Below, one piece after another: positions 25,596 to 33,112 of a stretch of 64,000 nt of DNA. Numbering within the stretch: the first letter of the stretch is position 1; each line of letters begins with the position of its first letter. The position numbers and the translations under genes were made by a program. The stretch lies in assembly GCF_900636535.1 (NCBI RefSeq), contig NZ_LR134289.1, positions 3,737,001-3,801,000 on the forward strand. The letters run 5' to 3'. Source of the stretch: Chryseobacterium gleum (lineage in GTDB: Bacteria > Bacteroidota > Bacteroidia > Flavobacteriales > Weeksellaceae). The notes beneath the pieces are model-generated. The model searched no databases. It was not told where the DNA came from and saw only the letters and a list, made by a program, of their open reading frames with translations.

Positions 25596-25633
25596 AAAAC
25601 CAATAGATTTCCGAAAAAATGTCTATTGGTTTT
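25596..25633 (-). promoter_or_regulatory. Leader hairpin upstream of patatin
   Basis: AAAACCAATAGA (25596-25607) pairs perfectly with TCTATTGGTTTT (25622-25633) across a 14-nt loop. It lies between the predicted promoter and the ATG, so it would be in the 5' leader, as an attenuator or stability element. Confidence 0.7.
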
Positions 25634-25674
25634 AAGCTTATTATAAGGATGCTTTTGGTGTTTTTCTTATAAAG

Positions 25675-25708
25675 CAAATATAGATGGAGGAAGCGTCAGA
25701 ACTTGTCG
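25675..25708 (-). promoter_or_regulatory. Island promoter/operator, site 5 (patatin)
   Basis: Dyad CGACAAGTTCTGACG (25694-25708), 11 bp, -7 box TATATTTG (25675-25682). Confidence 0.85.
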
Positions 25709-25804
25709 TATTATAAATATTTTTAATTATTTTTGTTGAAAAATAGTATTGTAAAACAGGGGGTTATGTGTTGGCGGGCTTTTTTAATCTTAAATCGATG
25801 AGAG

Positions 25805-26305
25805 TTATAAAATCACATAACCCTGCTTATCTCTTTGCATTTTTAAAAGCGTTCTCCAGCTTGTTTTTACAGTTCCTTTTTTAGATGGAATATTCTTTTT
25901 TTCAAAATGGGGAAGGTCTTTAAACGTCTTCCAGTTTCCGCCCCAGTCCCAGCCATAACGGGCAAAAATCTTTACACATTCGTACCAGTCTGCAACCTTA
26001 TCATTATCCCAGTCTTTTACGGTATCCCAGCTTGCTGTTTTTCCGTCAATCATCAGGCAGATGTCTACAGCAAGACCATAATTGTGGATGCTTTGCCCTG
26101 CTTTAGCGTTGGTCACCTTTTTTCCTGAAGTAATTCTTCCTATTGCATAAAGTTTTTCCTGTTCTTCAAAAGATCTTAATCCCTGAGTGATCCGTATCTT
26201 GGCTCTGCCGGTCAGTGCTTCGTCACATTCCTGGATAATTTGCTTTACTTCATCTCTTACCAACGGGTGAAGTTTCTGAATTCGTTCTAAGGTTACTTTG
26301 TCCAT
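25805..26305 (-). CDS. M15-family peptidoglycan peptidase, endolysin-like
   Basis: 166 residues. The zinc site is complete: SIHNYGLAVD (His74, Asp81) and His133 in LPHFEKK, with the usual TQGLRSFEEQEKLYA upstream. The layout matches L-alanyl-D-glutamate peptidases of phage endolysins (VanY/M15 group). There is no signal peptide, so it needs lysis or another route to reach the wall. Start ATG 26305 is preferred over the longer open frame because the -7 box of site 6 (26327-26334) lies across the alternative start. Two island-type promoters precede it. Confidence 0.9.
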   Translation of the reverse strand: MDKVTLERIQKLHPLVRDEVKQIIQECDEALTGRAKIRITQGLRSFEEQEKLYAIGRITSGKKVTNAKAGQSIHNYGLAVDICLMIDGKTASWDTVKDWDNDKVADWYECVKIFARYGWDWGGNWKTFKDLPHFEKKNIPSKKGTVKTSWRTLLKMQRDKQGYVIL

Positions 26306-26326
26306 ATTTCTTATTTTGTTACAGGA

Positions 26327-26360
26327 CAAAAGTATAGCACGAAAGCGACGAAACTTGACG
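26327..26360 (-). promoter_or_regulatory. Island promoter/operator, site 6 (M15, proximal)
   Basis: Dyad CGTCAAGTTTCGTCG (26346-26360), 11 bp, -7 box TACTTTTG (26327-26334). The predicted start near 26320 leaves a 15-nt leader. Confidence 0.82.
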
Positions 26361-26448
26361 TGTTTTATTTAAATTTTAGTTCAAACAATAACAAAGAAGT
26401 TAAATGATTTATTCGAACAATGCTGTTTAAAGAATAAGTTTTTGAAAA

Positions 26449-26482
26449 CAAAATTAAAGTGCCTATGCGACAAAACATGTCG
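26449..26482 (-). promoter_or_regulatory. Island promoter/operator, site 7 (M15, distal)
   Basis: Dyad CGACATGTTTTGTCG (26468-26482), a perfect CGACA/TGTCG dyad, 11 bp, -7 box TAATTTTG (26449-26456). It reads leftwards, away from the Y-family polymerase gene. Confidence 0.8.
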
Positions 26483-26603
26483 TATTATAAAAAAATATCC
26501 ATTTGTTTTTCAGGTTGTTAAATATGATGTTAATTATGAACTAAAAGATTATTTTATTCTTTAAAAACTATAATTTTGTACAAATATTTACGATACAATT
26601 GTC

Positions 26604-27875
26604 ATGTATGCTCTGGTAGACTGTAACAATTTTTTTGTTTCCTGTGAAAGGACTTTGGATCCTGATCTTGAAGGCAGACCCGTTGTGGTTCTCTCCAACA
26701 ACGATGGATGTGTTGTATCCAGAAGTAAGGAGGCAAAAGACCTGGGAATTCCTATGGCAGCTCCTGCATTCAAGTACAAAGAGCTTTTTCAGAAGCATGA
26801 TGTAAAAAGCTTTTCTGCAAAATTTGAATTATATAATTATAAAAGCCAGCAGGTCATCAATATTGCTAAATCCTACGTTCTTGATCATGAAGTTTACAGT
26901 ATTGACGAGCTTTTTCTTGATTTAACAGGATTTAAGTATATCGATATCTATGAATACTGCCTTAAAATTAAAGAGGAAATCAAGGATAAGGAAAGCATTC
27001 CCGTAAGTATAGGAATTGCACCTACCAAGACTTTATGTAAAGTAGCCAACAGGATTGTAAAAGAGTTCCCGGAGAATTTTAACGGAGTTTATATTTTAGA
27101 TACTCCTGAAAAGATAGAAAAAGCTTTGAAATGGCTTAATATAGGAGATGTATGGGGAATCGGGAGAAGGCTTGCCGCCAAAATGAATGACAGCGGAGTG
27201 TATAAAGCCTGGGATCTTCTTCAGAAACCTGAAATGTGGGTTCGGAAGATCATGGGAATTCACGGAGTAAGAATGATCAATGAGCTGAAGGGAATTCGTC
27301 AGCTGGAACTAGATGCACCATCCCCTAAAAAATCAATAGCAGTTACCCGAAGCTTTATGCAGATGCTTACGAATAAAGAAGAAGTAAGAGAACGGGTAGA
27401 AACTTTTGGAATGTATTGCTCAGAAAGGCTGAGAAAGCAGAATACCTGCTGTAAAATGATTACTGTTTTTGTACAGACCAATCGTTTCAGAAAAGATCTG
27501 CCTGAGTATAAAAATGCTATGACAAGGATTCTTTCCAATCCTACGAATTCATCCATTCTGATTGGGAGAGTGGTTAATGAGCTTTTTGAAGCTATTTACA
27601 GAGAAGGATTTCATTATAAAAGGGCAGGAGTGATGGTGAATGACTTTGTACCAGAAGATCAGAGACAGATCAGCCTTTTTGAAGAAGATATACAAAATCA
27701 GCATCTTCCCGTAATGAAAGCAATGGATGCCATGAACCGGAAATTTGGGAAAGACAAAGTTCGTCTGGGAAGCATGAGTGGAGATAACACCTTTGGGCGT
27801 GCAAAGCTGTCCCCGGAATATGAAGCGTTCCTGAAAAAGAATACATTACCGGAAGCTAATTTCAGATTTCATTAG
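26604..27875 (+). CDS. umuC: Y-family DNA polymerase, UmuC type
   Basis: Translesion polymerase catalytic subunit (423 residues). The N-terminus has YALVDCNNFFVSCERTLDP (Asp6) and the second acidic motif SIDELFLDL (Asp101, Glu102), followed by the helix-hairpin and little-finger regions and the UmuC C-terminal block (GDNTFGRAKLSPEYEAFLKK). A umuD/S24 partner usually lies just upstream, but the 300 bp here hold only the leftward M15 promoters and a candidate rightward -7 box TAATTTTG at 26571-26578. Any partner must be elsewhere. Confidence 0.93.
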   Translation: MYALVDCNNFFVSCERTLDPDLEGRPVVVLSNNDGCVVSRSKEAKDLGIPMAAPAFKYKELFQKHDVKSFSAKFELYNYKSQQVINIAKSYVLDHEVYSIDELFLDLTGFKYIDIYEYCLKIKEEIKDKESIPVSIGIAPTKTLCKVANRIVKEFPENFNGVYILDTPEKIEKALKWLNIGDVWGIGRRLAAKMNDSGVYKAWDLLQKPEMWVRKIMGIHGVRMINELKGIRQLELDAPSPKKSIAVTRSFMQMLTNKEEVRERVETFGMYCSERLRKQNTCCKMITVFVQTNRFRKDLPEYKNAMTRILSNPTNSSILIGRVVNELFEAIYREGFHYKRAGVMVNDFVPEDQRQISLFEEDIQNQHLPVMKAMDAMNRKFGKDKVRLGSMSGDNTFGRAKLSPEYEAFLKKNTLPEANFRFH

Positions 27876-27930
27876 GAATTATTTTAATTCAAAAATTCTG
27901 CTTATTTTTCCCTTTTTACTGTTTTTTTGA

Positions 27931-28170
27931 ATGGAAAGTAAAACATTTAAAATCAGTTATTTATTAGATGAACTTTCCCGGGAAGACTTTTATGGATATA
28001 AACTTGTTGACTATTGGGATGCAGATACTGAAGCTTTAGGACTGCAAAAAGGAAATGTTGTTATCTATATTTCAACATTTGATTTTTCTCAAACCGGGCA
28101 TTATGATATCATTATTGAGGAATCTGAAACCAGCAAAATATTGAAGGAAGGGCAATATATCATATACTGA
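27931..28170 (+). CDS. Small protein of unknown function (79 aa)
   Basis: Starts ATG 27931, 55 bp after umuC on the same strand. A compact acidic sequence (EDFYGYKLVDYWDADTEALG, VVIYISTFDFSQTGHYDIII) with alternating beta pattern, no membrane segment or signal. Not recognised. It could be co-transcribed with umuC. Confidence 0.6.
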   Translation: MESKTFKISYLLDELSREDFYGYKLVDYWDADTEALGLQKGNVVIYISTFDFSQTGHYDIIIEESETSKILKEGQYIIY

Positions 28171-28227
28171 GCTTGTTGCTTACCTTCAGGAATTTTGAGG
28201 ATTCAGAATAATTTGGTGTAATCAGAT

Positions 28228-28839
28228 CTACTTTTTTTCATATTTCCAGTTTCTTCCTTTACCTTCGGCAATCCATTCCAGAGCCTGTTCCATTCTTTTA
28301 TTTCTGGTGGCTTCTGTTTTGGCTTCCGTGATCCAGGAAATATATTCCTTTCTGAAGGATGGTGAAGCTTTTCTAAAAACTTCCAGCGCTTTTGGCTGCG
28401 AATTGAGAGCTGACTGAAAATAATCAGGGACCTCCATTTCTGTTTTAGAAGGAGCAGCTTTCTTCATGGTAACTCCCATATCCGTAAGCTCCATCGCTTC
28501 TTTAATAGCCTTTTTCAGCTGAGGTTTGGATGGGAGGTCTTCAATTCTGGTAATTTTTCCCAAGCTGAACATTGAATTTTTCTCAATATCCTGAGCCATC
28601 TCCTGCATGGTCTTCATTTCCTTTTCCAGCCAGAATCCAAAAGTACAGTGCTGCTTGAAGGAAGCCATAGCACACAGGTTTTTCCCTTTATAGATAAAAT
28701 GAGGAAAACTCCATTTCATGGTTTCTTCAGCATCAGGGCAGAACTCATGAACCGTTTCACGGATATAATGCAGAACAGGCTTGGCAAAATCCTGTGATTT
28801 TTCAATATAGGTATCTATTTTCGGGCTGTATTTCTCCAT
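28228..28839 (-). CDS. DUF1801 / YdeI-like protein
   Basis: 203 residues in two parts: an N-terminal DUF1801 domain (about 15-115; CPDAEETMKWSFPHFIYKGK, FGFWLEKEM) and a C-terminal YdeI/OmpD-associated segment (about 135-200; FQSALNSQPKALEVFRKASP, WITEAKTEATRNKRMEQALE). In other bacteria the C-terminal family is linked to protection against envelope stress and bacteriocins; the biochemical role is unclear. It lies 5 bp downstream of the serine hydrolase gene, so the two form an operon. Confidence 0.85.
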   Translation of the reverse strand: MEKYSPKIDTYIEKSQDFAKPVLHYIRETVHEFCPDAEETMKWSFPHFIYKGKNLCAMASFKQHCTFGFWLEKEMKTMQEMAQDIEKNSMFSLGKITRIEDLPSKPQLKKAIKEAMELTDMGVTMKKAAPSKTEMEVPDYFQSALNSQPKALEVFRKASPSFRKEYISWITEAKTEATRNKRMEQALEWIAEGKGRNWKYEKK

Positions 28840-28844
28840 AGCAT

Positions 28845-29978
28845 TTACTGGAATAATTGTACAATTTCGTTTACAAGGAATTTTACCTGATCAGGCCTTC
28901 CTCTGTCATTCTTAGGATTGTTAGCATAGCTTCCGGTTTTTACAATAACCATATTATGATCCGGCACCATAATAATATATTGCCCCTGTAGCCCCAGGAA
29001 ATAATAATGTTTAACCGGATTGTCATGATTAATCCAAAGTCCCATTCCATAAATGTTTTCAGACTTTGCTGTAGGAGTTCTCATCTTTTCAATGAAGTCT
29101 GCATTAAGGATTTGATGATCACCGGCTTTCCCATTATCAAGAAACAGCTGCCCAAGTTTGGCAAAATCTCTTGCATTGGAATGAATACAGCAATAGGTTT
29201 TTTCCATACCGTAATCATCTGTGCTCCATTTGGCATTTTGTTCCATTCCCAAAGGGACCCAGAATTTCTCTGATAAGTAGCTTGCCAATGGTTGATTCAG
29301 TGCTTTTCGCAGAGCAAAGCCAAGAAGCTGCGTAGAACCGCTCTGGTACTCGAATCTGGTTCCTGGTTCTTCTTTAAATTTTCTTGAGAATACTGCTTTT
29401 ACAAGGCTTTTCCCATAATAAGCCCTGGCATTGGGAAGAAAGGGATTGTTGTAATTTTCATCCCAGTCCAGTCCGGCTTCCATCTGCGCTAAGTTTTTAA
29501 GCGTAACCTGGCTTCCGAATGTTTTATTTTTAAATTCCGGATAAAAATCTGAAAGCCTTTTGTCAATATCCGGAATAATGCCTTCTTCCAGAGCCTTTCC
29601 CAATAGCATTACCGTCACTGCTTTGGCCATCGAAAAAGAATTGGTTTGTGATAGCTGATTGTAGCCGCCCCAATACTGTTCATGAAGGATTTTCCCATTC
29701 CTGATCACCACAAAAGCTGCTGTCCGGGAATGTTTTAAGTTCTCAACTAAATGTTTAGGTAGTTCAGTTTTATTATAGTCAGGATCTTCTTCCCAGAGTT
29801 TGGGTTCCACGGTAGCAACAGGATTGCCTGGGAAAAGATTTCCGTCATCAATATGCGCACTTGATCTTCCTTTAAGATAAGTTTTTGAAATACCACTAAA
29901 TAAATAATCATATCCCAGAAAATAAGCAGCCGCTGCACCTGCTACAGCTCCGCCTATCATATACTTCAGTATTCTCAT
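28845..29978 (-). CDS. Serine hydrolase, beta-lactamase/PBP family
   Basis: 377 residues with an N-terminal membrane anchor or uncleaved signal (YMIGGAVAGAAAAYFLGYDY). The class C fold is marked by SMAK (SxxK) in SFSMAKAVTVMLLGKALEEG, the second motif YQSGS (in place of YxN) and the usual ENIYGMGLWINHDN region. Such proteins are esterases, peptidases or amidases; a beta-lactamase activity is not implied. Head of a two-gene operon with the YdeI-like protein. Confidence 0.88.
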   Translation of the reverse strand: MRILKYMIGGAVAGAAAAYFLGYDYLFSGISKTYLKGRSSAHIDDGNLFPGNPVATVEPKLWEEDPDYNKTELPKHLVENLKHSRTAAFVVIRNGKILHEQYWGGYNQLSQTNSFSMAKAVTVMLLGKALEEGIIPDIDKRLSDFYPEFKNKTFGSQVTLKNLAQMEAGLDWDENYNNPFLPNARAYYGKSLVKAVFSRKFKEEPGTRFEYQSGSTQLLGFALRKALNQPLASYLSEKFWVPLGMEQNAKWSTDDYGMEKTYCCIHSNARDFAKLGQLFLDNGKAGDHQILNADFIEKMRTPTAKSENIYGMGLWINHDNPVKHYYFLGLQGQYIIMVPDHNMVIVKTGSYANNPKNDRGRPDQVKFLVNEIVQLFQ

Positions 29979-30068
29979 TTTTTCATGAATGGGTCTTTAA
30001 CAAATTTAGAATAATTTGACTACAAAATTTAAAATGAACCTACAAATAAGTTATTTTTGTTCTTATTG

Positions 30069-31406
30069 ATGAAAACTATGACCAGAAAACTTTTTGTATT
30101 GGGTTGCTTTCTATTTTCGATTATGGGAATGACCCAAATGTATAAGCCGATAGATACTGCAGATTATATACAGAGAAAAGCATTTTTAAAGTATTTTGAA
30201 GGGAATAATGAAGCTACTGTAAAAAGATTGAGGGCACAATATTCCGGGAAAACAGGCTCAGAACTATCCAAAATTTATAAAGAATTCGGAACTGATTTTG
30301 AAAAACAGGTGAAGAATAAGGATTTCATTTTCAAATCTGAATTTGAAGCCAGCATACAATCTATGATTCAACGTCTGAAAAAGAATAACCCTAAAATTCC
30401 ACAAGATCTGAAGATTCTGATTGCAAAAGACAATACTCCCAATGCTTATTGCCTTGCTGACGGAACGTTTGTTATCAATATGGGATTGTACAGCTGGCTG
30501 AATAATGAGGAGCAGATTGCTGCGGTAATTTCCCATGAACTCGGGCACAAAATAGAAGAACATTCCCTGAAAACCTTTTTAAAAATCATTGAACAGGATA
30601 AGCAGGATAAAATCGTGGTTGAGAATATAAAATCCACTACTACAAGCAGAAGCCAGAGCCAGAATCAGAAGGCTTTTGATATTTTTAAAAATACAGTCTA
30701 TAAGAAAGGAGTGGAGAGGAGACAAAGTGAAATGCAGGCGGATTCTTTGGGATATGTTATTTTTAGAAACAGTGATTTTAAAAAAGCCGAATTTGTAAAT
30801 GCTCTTCAGAGATTACAGGATTTTGATACCATCTCTCCAAGGGAATTAAAGGTGGAAACCTACAAAAAACTTTTCAATCTTCCCAAGCAGGCATTCAATG
30901 AAAAATGGATGAAAAAGGAAGACTTCTCACTGTATAACTACAACTTTTACAAAGAAAAGCTGAACAAAGATTCCCTGGCATCACACCCTGAGGTTTCCAG
31001 AAGAATAGAAATGCTTAAAAGAACATTTGCTGAACTGAAAACACCCGCTGCTTCTGAAAAACCTTCTGATCTGTTTGTCGCATTACAGAAAACAGCAAGG
31101 ATGGAGATTTTACCCAGTTATTTCCATTCAGAAGATTATGGATTAGGGATTTATGCTGCCATGCAGTTTTTGCAGGATGAAGAGGAGGAAAAATATTATA
31201 AAAGCTGGCTGGGAAAATGCTTTGCCAAAATATACGAGGCGAGAAAAAATTATAACCTGAACCGGTATCTTGACAGAATAGAACCTAAAAATCAAAGCGA
31301 AAGTTACCAGCAGTTTCTGAACTTTATGTGGAATTTAAGCCTTGAAGAAATAAAGAATATAGCAGACTATTACCAGACAAACGAGACTATAGCAAAGGTG
31401 AATTGA
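30069..31406 (+). CDS. M48-family metallopeptidase
   Basis: 445 residues from ATG 30069; the frame is open 12 bp further to a TTG at 30057, but ATG gives a proper signal peptide (MTRKLFVLGCFLFSIMGMTQ). The HExxH zinc motif (SHELGHKIEEH) follows NMGLYSWLNNEEQIAAVI, and the third ligand region is RRQSEMQADSLG, the M48/Ste24 pattern. Without multiple membrane helices it is more like periplasmic BepA/YcaL-type proteases than HtpX. It ends before a shared terminator. Confidence 0.9.
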   Translation: MKTMTRKLFVLGCFLFSIMGMTQMYKPIDTADYIQRKAFLKYFEGNNEATVKRLRAQYSGKTGSELSKIYKEFGTDFEKQVKNKDFIFKSEFEASIQSMIQRLKKNNPKIPQDLKILIAKDNTPNAYCLADGTFVINMGLYSWLNNEEQIAAVISHELGHKIEEHSLKTFLKIIEQDKQDKIVVENIKSTTTSRSQSQNQKAFDIFKNTVYKKGVERRQSEMQADSLGYVIFRNSDFKKAEFVNALQRLQDFDTISPRELKVETYKKLFNLPKQAFNEKWMKKEDFSLYNYNFYKEKLNKDSLASHPEVSRRIEMLKRTFAELKTPAASEKPSDLFVALQKTARMEILPSYFHSEDYGLGIYAAMQFLQDEEEEKYYKSWLGKCFAKIYEARKNYNLNRYLDRIEPKNQSESYQQFLNFMWNLSLEEIKNIADYYQTNETIAKVN

Positions 31407-31466
31407 TTTTTATTATAAGTGATTGAAATATCAATAGAAAACGGGCTTTAGCCAAAACATAAAAGA

Positions 31467-31495
31467 AAGAACCCTGATGTTTCGTCAGGGTTCTT
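31467..31495. terminator. Bidirectional terminator
   Basis: AAGAACCCTGA (31467-31477) pairs perfectly with TCAGGGTTCTT (31485-31495) between convergent genes. The nearby words AAACGGGCTTTAGCC (31439 on) resemble the hairpin at 43810. Confidence 0.88.
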
Positions 31496-31501
31496 ATTAT
31501 T

Positions 31502-33031
31502 TTAGTAATTTAATTTCTCCAGACGGATCTTATTGAATTTTTCCTTTTCATTATACTCACGAAGCAGGATATAGCCTTCCTTTCCTACATACGGAGTTAC
31601 GGCATAATTGTCTTTTTCAGAAATCGGGATAATCTCCTGTTTGAATTTTCCGTCAATAATAGTATTGATAAACAGATTCCATCTTTTCTGTTTCGTTACT
31701 TCATCTTTTTGATAGTCACGGTAGAAAAATACCACATCTTTACCCCCGTTGAGGTATTGTGAAAACAGATAATCACTGTTTACCCACTTTGATTTTTCCT
31801 TTTCAAAGACCTGAACATTTTTCACCTTGAAATCCTTATCGGTATAGATGTAAACAAGATCGGTGGTTTTCGGTGCGTTGTACTGGCCTGCAGGCTTATA
31901 TTTTTCTGATAAAATACCTACACTTCCATCATTCATAAAATACATGTCTTTGGTCTGAAGCATATAACCGCTTTCCACCATTCCATATTTGTCCACTTTG
32001 GGAAGAAAAGCAGAGATATTGGGCTCATAATTGATGGTTTTCGTATCAACGGAAAAGTCAGATTTATTGAGGATCATTCTTGCAAATCCTACAGATTGGG
32101 AATCATCATAATTTCTTCCTAACAGGACTACTTTATCCTCAAAAGTTTTATCATTATCAAGCTTTCTGTAATTGGAGTAGAAGGATTCAATATTGTCTAT
32201 CGTTTCATCAGATAATCCTGTAACGGGTTTGTTGGATTTTTCTTTACCTGTTTTCATATCCAGAACCATCAGACTGAATGTTTTCTGCTTGTCGTTGACC
32301 TTTTTCATGATGCAGTACATATAGTTCTCATCTCTTTCAAGAACAGATAAAGAAGTGTGAATTTTTTTGCTTCCGTCTGTATTGTATTTGTATCTCCAGA
32401 CTTCCTTTTTGTTCTCATCAAACTTCATCAGGCTGTTGCTGTTCTCATACTTTCCGTAATCTTTGTATTCAATAGCAAAATAACCGCCTTCTTTCAGTTC
32501 TCCAACGGCAGAAACATAGTTGTAACCTTTTTCTTTCTTCTCGTCACGGTTTTCCTTACGCTGTTCTTTCCAGCTTTTCGGTTCGTTGATCTCTTTGAAA
32601 GTACCGTTTTCAAGATAATCATAATAGACCTTTCTGGTAATAGAGTTTGTCTTTGGATCGATCACCATAGAAACCGGAGTAAATATTTCTTTGCTTTTTA
32701 CAAGGGAATAATCCATCATGGATGGCTTTAGGATAATCTGCCCTTTGAAATCAACATATCCCAAATAAGAAGCTGCTGTGATGTCTCCTTCAAATTCTTT
32801 ATTGGCAACAGGGTTGAGGTTTTTGTCCAGAATTACATACTCGAACTTTTTGGTCTTGTCACCGGATTTTCCGTAAGAATATAGAGAAACGTAACCGTAG
32901 AGATTGTCTTTATCATCGAATAGAGCATTCATTCCTACATGATCGCCTGCAGCAAGTGCCGTCAGGTCCTGAGTCTGGGAAAATGCAAAGGTTTGGATCA
33001 GCCCAAACATCATTAGTGTTATTTTTTTCAT
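31502..33031 (-). CDS. Exported protein of unknown function (509 aa)
   Basis: Signal peptide MKKITLMMFGLIQTFAFSQ. The mature protein is all-beta in pattern, with repeated strands carrying Tyr/Asp turns (YVILDKNLNPVANKEF, SLMVLDMKTGKEKSNKP, DLVYIYTDKDFKVKNVQVFE), suggesting a beta-propeller. Common as hypothetical proteins in flavobacteria; no enzyme motif seen. It is preceded by its own intergenic region after glyS and ends at a terminator. Confidence 0.8.
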   Translation of the reverse strand: MKKITLMMFGLIQTFAFSQTQDLTALAAGDHVGMNALFDDKDNLYGYVSLYSYGKSGDKTKKFEYVILDKNLNPVANKEFEGDITAASYLGYVDFKGQIILKPSMMDYSLVKSKEIFTPVSMVIDPKTNSITRKVYYDYLENGTFKEINEPKSWKEQRKENRDEKKEKGYNYVSAVGELKEGGYFAIEYKDYGKYENSNSLMKFDENKKEVWRYKYNTDGSKKIHTSLSVLERDENYMYCIMKKVNDKQKTFSLMVLDMKTGKEKSNKPVTGLSDETIDNIESFYSNYRKLDNDKTFEDKVVLLGRNYDDSQSVGFARMILNKSDFSVDTKTINYEPNISAFLPKVDKYGMVESGYMLQTKDMYFMNDGSVGILSEKYKPAGQYNAPKTTDLVYIYTDKDFKVKNVQVFEKEKSKWVNSDYLFSQYLNGGKDVVFFYRDYQKDEVTKQKRWNLFINTIIDGKFKQEIIPISEKDNYAVTPYVGKEGYILLREYNEKEKFNKIRLEKLNY

Positions 33032-33085
33032 GGTTAAAATTTGAGGGATAAAAATAATAAATTAACAGATATGATAATAAAAAAT

Positions 33086-33109
33086 AAAAGCCCTGAAAAC
33101 AGGGCTTTT
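33086..33109 (-). terminator. Intrinsic terminator after glyS
   Basis: AAAAGCCCTG and CAGGGCTTTT flank a 4-nt loop, 4 bp after the glyS stop. Confidence 0.9.
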
Positions 33110-33112
33110 AAA

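Noticed and set aside
17228..26305. Intact prophage or contractile injection system
   Set aside because: Only fibre-like and endolysin-like genes are seen. No terminase, portal, capsid, sheath, tube, baseplate, VgrG or integrase was found in the window.
6221..26482. Recurring ~35-bp units considered as a CRISPR or dispersed repeat array
   Set aside because: The copies are far apart, all upstream of genes, and conserved only in the dyad and the -7 box at fixed spacing, which is a promoter pattern.
26571..26600. LexA-type box upstream of umuC (TTGTA ... TACAA)
   Set aside because: Only one short, imperfect dyad, and no second SOS gene in the window to compare it with.
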